Below are positions 12,980 through 13,179 of a stretch of DNA of 13,179 nt, in pieces. The first letter of the stretch is position 1, and every line of letters starts with the position of its first letter. The notes below the pieces were generated by a model. That model did not search any database, was not told the DNA's origin, and was given only the letters and a program-made list of their open reading frames with translations. This DNA comes from Candidatus Kaiserbacteria bacterium RIFCSPLOWO2_01_FULL_54_20 (GTDB taxonomy: Bacteria > Patescibacteriota > Minisyncoccia > Phycocordibacterales > UBA2100), in contig MFMA01000037.1 in assembly GCA_001783355.1 (NCBI GenBank), forward strand, positions 1 to 13,179, read 5' to 3'. A program made the translations under genes and the position numbers.

Positions 12980-13096
12980 GAAACGGCATCGGAAGTTTTG
13001 ATTTCCAAGTTAGGACTGTCGAACCATATATATTCCACATAAAGTTAACCTTGCTTTCTTATCCATTGCGTTTCCGCAATCATGCCGTTTCGTGTG
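12975..13096. repeat. Inverted-repeat-bounded element (122 bp), type A arms, copy 2
   Basis: The left arm CACACGAAACGGCAT (12975-12989) and right arm ATGCCGTTTCGTGTG (13082-13096) are perfect inverted 15-mers. They are the same arm as copy 1 at 9173-9290, except that T is C in one arm and A is G in the other, so pairing is kept. The interior differs from copy 1. It contains a strong small hairpin, ATTGCG (13065-13070) with CGCAAT (13075-13080). The right arm encodes the last residues (SHETA) and stop of the upstream partial gene. The element lies 149 bases upstream of the rpsB ATG. Confidence 0.85.
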
Positions 13097-13178
13097 AAGG
13101 GGCAACGTCCGCATTCTCCGCCTTGTCGAGTGCTGTCAGAATATCTCCGATCGCACCGTTCATGATCTTGGGGATATT
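13080..13178 (-). CDS. 3' end of an unidentified gene (partial)
   Basis: An open frame enters from the right edge and ends at TGA (13080-13082). It gives 32 residues beginning NIPKIMNGAIGDILTALDKA and ending SHETA. Codon choice, with G or C common at third positions, looks coding and like its neighbours. The protein family cannot be recognised from so short a piece. The last five residues and the first base of the stop triplet are encoded within the right arm of the type A inverted-repeat element, so the C-terminus may have been changed by insertion of that element. Confidence 0.6.
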   Translation of the reverse strand, partial: NIPKIMNGAIGDILTALDKAENADVAPSHETA

Positions 13179-13179
13179 C

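Noticed and set aside
12826..13038. N-terminal extension of S2
   Set aside because: S2 similarity begins at the ATG at 12825. The extension is translated from a GC-rich hairpin and part of an inverted-repeat element.

Overview
The window looks like a piece of a Patescibacteria/CPR (Parcubacteria-like) genome read with the standard bacterial code: TGA is a normal stop for several genes. The signs are very short or absent intergenic spaces, no convincing Shine-Dalgarno sequences, minimal forms of housekeeping enzymes (PheS without its N-terminal coiled coil, PheT without the EMAP-II-like domain, a roughly 190-residue EF-Ts), a tRNA with no encoded CCA, and surface proteins of kinds often seen in this group (sortase, CARDB, PEGA, membrane GT2). 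The lineage is inferred from style; no phylogenetic marker was aligned.

Left part (1-2560), surface genes. A secreted glycine-rich repeat protein and a membrane-anchored sortase lie on the minus strand. Divergent from the sortase is a plus-strand membrane protein with a Pro/Thr linker, a CARDB domain and an extreme Tyr/Gln/Pro tail, closed by a strong terminator at 2512-2544.

Middle part (2564-11087), all minus strand. In transcription order: tRNA-Thr(TGT), a processive-type GT2 glycosyltransferase, a membrane-anchored PEGA-domain protein, pheS, pheT, gyrB, and a trypsin-like serine protease with a twin-arginine-type signal. pheS-pheT is a tight pair, and the protease start follows the gyrB stop by 8 bases.

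Right part (11117-13179), minus strand. rpsB-tsf-(137-residue membrane protein) forms a translation cluster read towards the tRNA gene. Upstream of it is the 3' end of an unidentified gene that runs out of the window.

The most unusual non-coding feature is a set of three spacers of 118-134 bases, each bounded by long inverted repeats placed next to the stop codon of the upstream gene (380-513, 9173-9290, 12975-13096). The last two share the same 15-base arm with a paired, compensatory base change, so they are two members of one dispersed family. No mobile-element gene, CRISPR array or rRNA was seen. No gene-free stretch exceeds 300 bases; the longest, 12826-13079, holds the rpsB promoter, a GC-rich hairpin and one of the inverted-repeat elements.
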